A program made the position numbers and the translations under genes. DNA of 64,000 bases from Bin5 sp965204525 (GTDB taxonomy: Bacteria; Chloroflexota; Anaerolineae; Caldilineales; Caldilineaceae): positions 5,084,001 through 5,148,000 of the forward strand of contig OZ241994.1 in NCBI GenBank assembly GCA_965204525.1, read 5' to 3'. Under the pieces are notes generated by a model, which saw only the letters and a program-made list of their open reading frames with translations, had not been told where the DNA came from and ran no database searches. Positions 62,976 to 64,000 of this stretch are shown here, one piece after another; the first letter of the stretch is position 1; every line of letters starts with the position of its first letter.

Positions 62976-63746
62976 TCAAGGCCAGTCCTCTGCCGGCAGC
63001 AGTTCAGTCATCTGCCGGATGCGCGGTCGCGTCAGGTCCACAAATGACCGGTGAAATGAGAAGGCCCCGTGCTTTTTCAGCCCTTCGTAATGACGCGCCA
63101 ACGTTGGCTTCGCCGCAAACTTCAGGGCAATGTAACGCCGGTCGGTCTGCTTGCCAAAAACGGCATGATACAGGTATTGATTGAAGAAGACCGCGTCGCC
63201 CGGCTCGACCTCCAGCGCGCAACCGGGCAGATCGGGTCCGGGCACGCCAAAGGGCATCACTTCCGGCTTGGACTGAATATGGTTGAGCCTTTCGAGCTGA
63301 TCATAGAAGGGATTTCGATGCGAGCCCGGCATAACGCGCAGCGCCCCCGCTTCCTTCTTCGTGGGCGTCAGGTACAGCATCACTTTGATGCGCACATAGT
63401 CCGGCTCCTCTTCCCCGGGGCGGTCGCAATGCCACTCGTGGCTCTGCGTCTCATTGAAGCTGCCCTTGTTGCCCTCGGAGCCGCCCCACACGAAACCGGC
63501 GCCCAGCAGTTGTTCAATCGTCAGGTAGATGCGGTCGTCTTCCACGAGTCCGGAGAGATCGCGGCTCGACTCGATGAAGGGCGCAACATGCTGGTACTCG
63601 CCCTGGTTTGGACCGCCTCCCCGCTCTGCGCGCCACAGTTCATCTGCCGCGCGACGAATTTCACCGATCTCGTCGGCGCAGAAAAGCTGCGGCAACAGGA
63701 GAAAACCAAACGTTCTGAAATGGGCGATCTGTTGGTCGCTGAGCAT
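62976..63746 (-). CDS. Phytanoyl-CoA dioxygenase family protein
   Basis: A 256-residue PhyH-family Fe(II)/2-oxoglutarate oxygenase. Iron ligands H106 and D108 (HEWHCDRPG) and H194 (YLYHAVFG); R204 is the likely 2-oxoglutarate contact. Conserved VMPGSHR precedes the distal half. The family acts on diverse small molecules; substrate is not predictable. 40 bp before the cupin-like fragment. Confidence 0.85.
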   Translation of the reverse strand: MLSDQQIAHFRTFGFLLLPQLFCADEIGEIRRAADELWRAERGGGPNQGEYQHVAPFIESSRDLSGLVEDDRIYLTIEQLLGAGFVWGGSEGNKGSFNETQSHEWHCDRPGEEEPDYVRIKVMLYLTPTKKEAGALRVMPGSHRNPFYDQLERLNHIQSKPEVMPFGVPGPDLPGCALEVEPGDAVFFNQYLYHAVFGKQTDRRYIALKFAAKPTLARHYEGLKKHGAFSFHRSFVDLTRPRIRQMTELLPAEDWP

Positions 63747-63761
63747 AATTCGCCCCCTGTC

Positions 63762-63998
63762 TCATACCTGTGTGAACTTCTGGAGCCGGTTGTCGAGGAA
63801 AGGCACTTCCGCCACGTAAAGGTCCCCTTGAGAGTCCAGCCACAGCCCATGCGGGCCGTTGGCAAACTGGCCTGGCGCCTCGCCCTGCTCGCCCCAGCGC
63901 GCCAGCAGCTCGCCATCCAAATCGAAGACGCTGATACGGTAGTTGCCCTCCGCCATATAGACTTTGTCGTCGCTGTCGATGTATAAATCGTTGGGCCC
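63762..63998 (-). CDS. NHL-repeat protein, 5' end outside window
   Basis: The frame is open to the right edge of the window. About 1.5 NHL beta-propeller repeats are visible (GPNDLYIDSDDKVYMAEG and GPHGLWLDSQGDLYVAEV). The frame ends at 63762, 16 bp before the PhyH gene. Likely an SMP-30/NHL-type propeller; whether it is an enzyme cannot be seen. Confidence 0.7.
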   Translation of the reverse strand, partial: GPNDLYIDSDDKVYMAEGNYRISVFDLDGELLARWGEQGEAPGQFANGPHGLWLDSQGDLYVAEVPFLDNRLQKFTQV

Positions 63999-64000
63999 GT

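Overview
The window looks like a chromosomal stretch from a GC-rich, probably uncultivated bacterium of the Chloroflexota (Caldilineae/Anaerolineae-like). This is an inference. It rests on the combination of isopentenyl phosphate kinase, lipoproteins with no LPS genes, zinc-ribbon/LysM and HEAT proteins in a cell-surface operon, NMT1-type thiamine-precursor uptake, PhyH dioxygenases and PQQ-type dehydrogenases. No rRNA, tRNA, CRISPR array, prophage or insertion sequence was recognised. Coding density is high, with many 1-4 bp stop/start overlaps.

Layout. 1-4053 (+): two AAA ATPases (the first cut by the window edge and membrane anchored), menaquinone methyltransferase MenG and a second methyltransferase. 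4351-10352 (+): class A penicillin-binding protein, SurE, a PH-like membrane protein and a family 2 glycosyltransferase. 10442-11131 (-): a CPBP protease. 11222-17088 (+): a leader/terminator unit, acyl-CoA dehydrogenase with EtfB/EtfA, threonine synthase and TrmB. 17293-32856 (-): a long block of surface and biosynthetic genes (fmdB-type zinc ribbon, hisZ-hisG, RmlC-like epimerase, selA, isopentenyl phosphate kinase, rseP, zinc-ribbon/LysM, HEAT, TPR, FecR-like, membrane glycosyltransferase, UbiA-like). 33023-39462 (+): a cobalamin-riboswitch operon for corrinoid uptake, nucleotide-loop assembly and adenosylation. 39441-49207 (-): lipoprotein cytochrome c, a peptide-type ABC importer without its ATPases, an SDR dehydrogenase and two paralogous dehydrogenase/cytochrome c fusions. 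49566-53995 (+): an elaborate leader followed by a heterodimeric ABC exporter. 54100-58137 (+): a TPP-riboswitch operon for thiamine-precursor uptake that ends in an Fe(II)/2-oxoglutarate oxygenase. 58167-61934 (-): pyruvate dehydrogenase E2 and E1. 62092-64000 (-): NAD-dependent epimerase, a cupin-like fragment, a PhyH dioxygenase and the end of an NHL-repeat protein.

Regulation is unusually readable. Sigma70-like promoters with 16-18 bp spacers precede the cobalamin riboswitch, the TPP riboswitch, the exporter leader, the acyl-CoA dehydrogenase leader, thrC, the peptide importer, rseP and the UbiA-like gene. Both riboswitches end in clear intrinsic terminators before the first gene.

The two observations I rate highest are these. 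(1) The exporter leader carries a strong promoter, a short peptide ORF with an AGGAGG Shine-Dalgarno, a repeated ACCGGTGA element able to pair alternatively with itself or with the terminator arm, and a row of hairpins with T-tracts. It has the architecture of a translation-dependent attenuator for a BmrCD-like drug exporter. (2) A 2-oxoglutarate-type oxygenase is the last gene of a TPP-riboswitch thiamine-precursor uptake operon, which suggests an undescribed oxidative salvage step. All functional statements are from reading the sequence; no database search was run.
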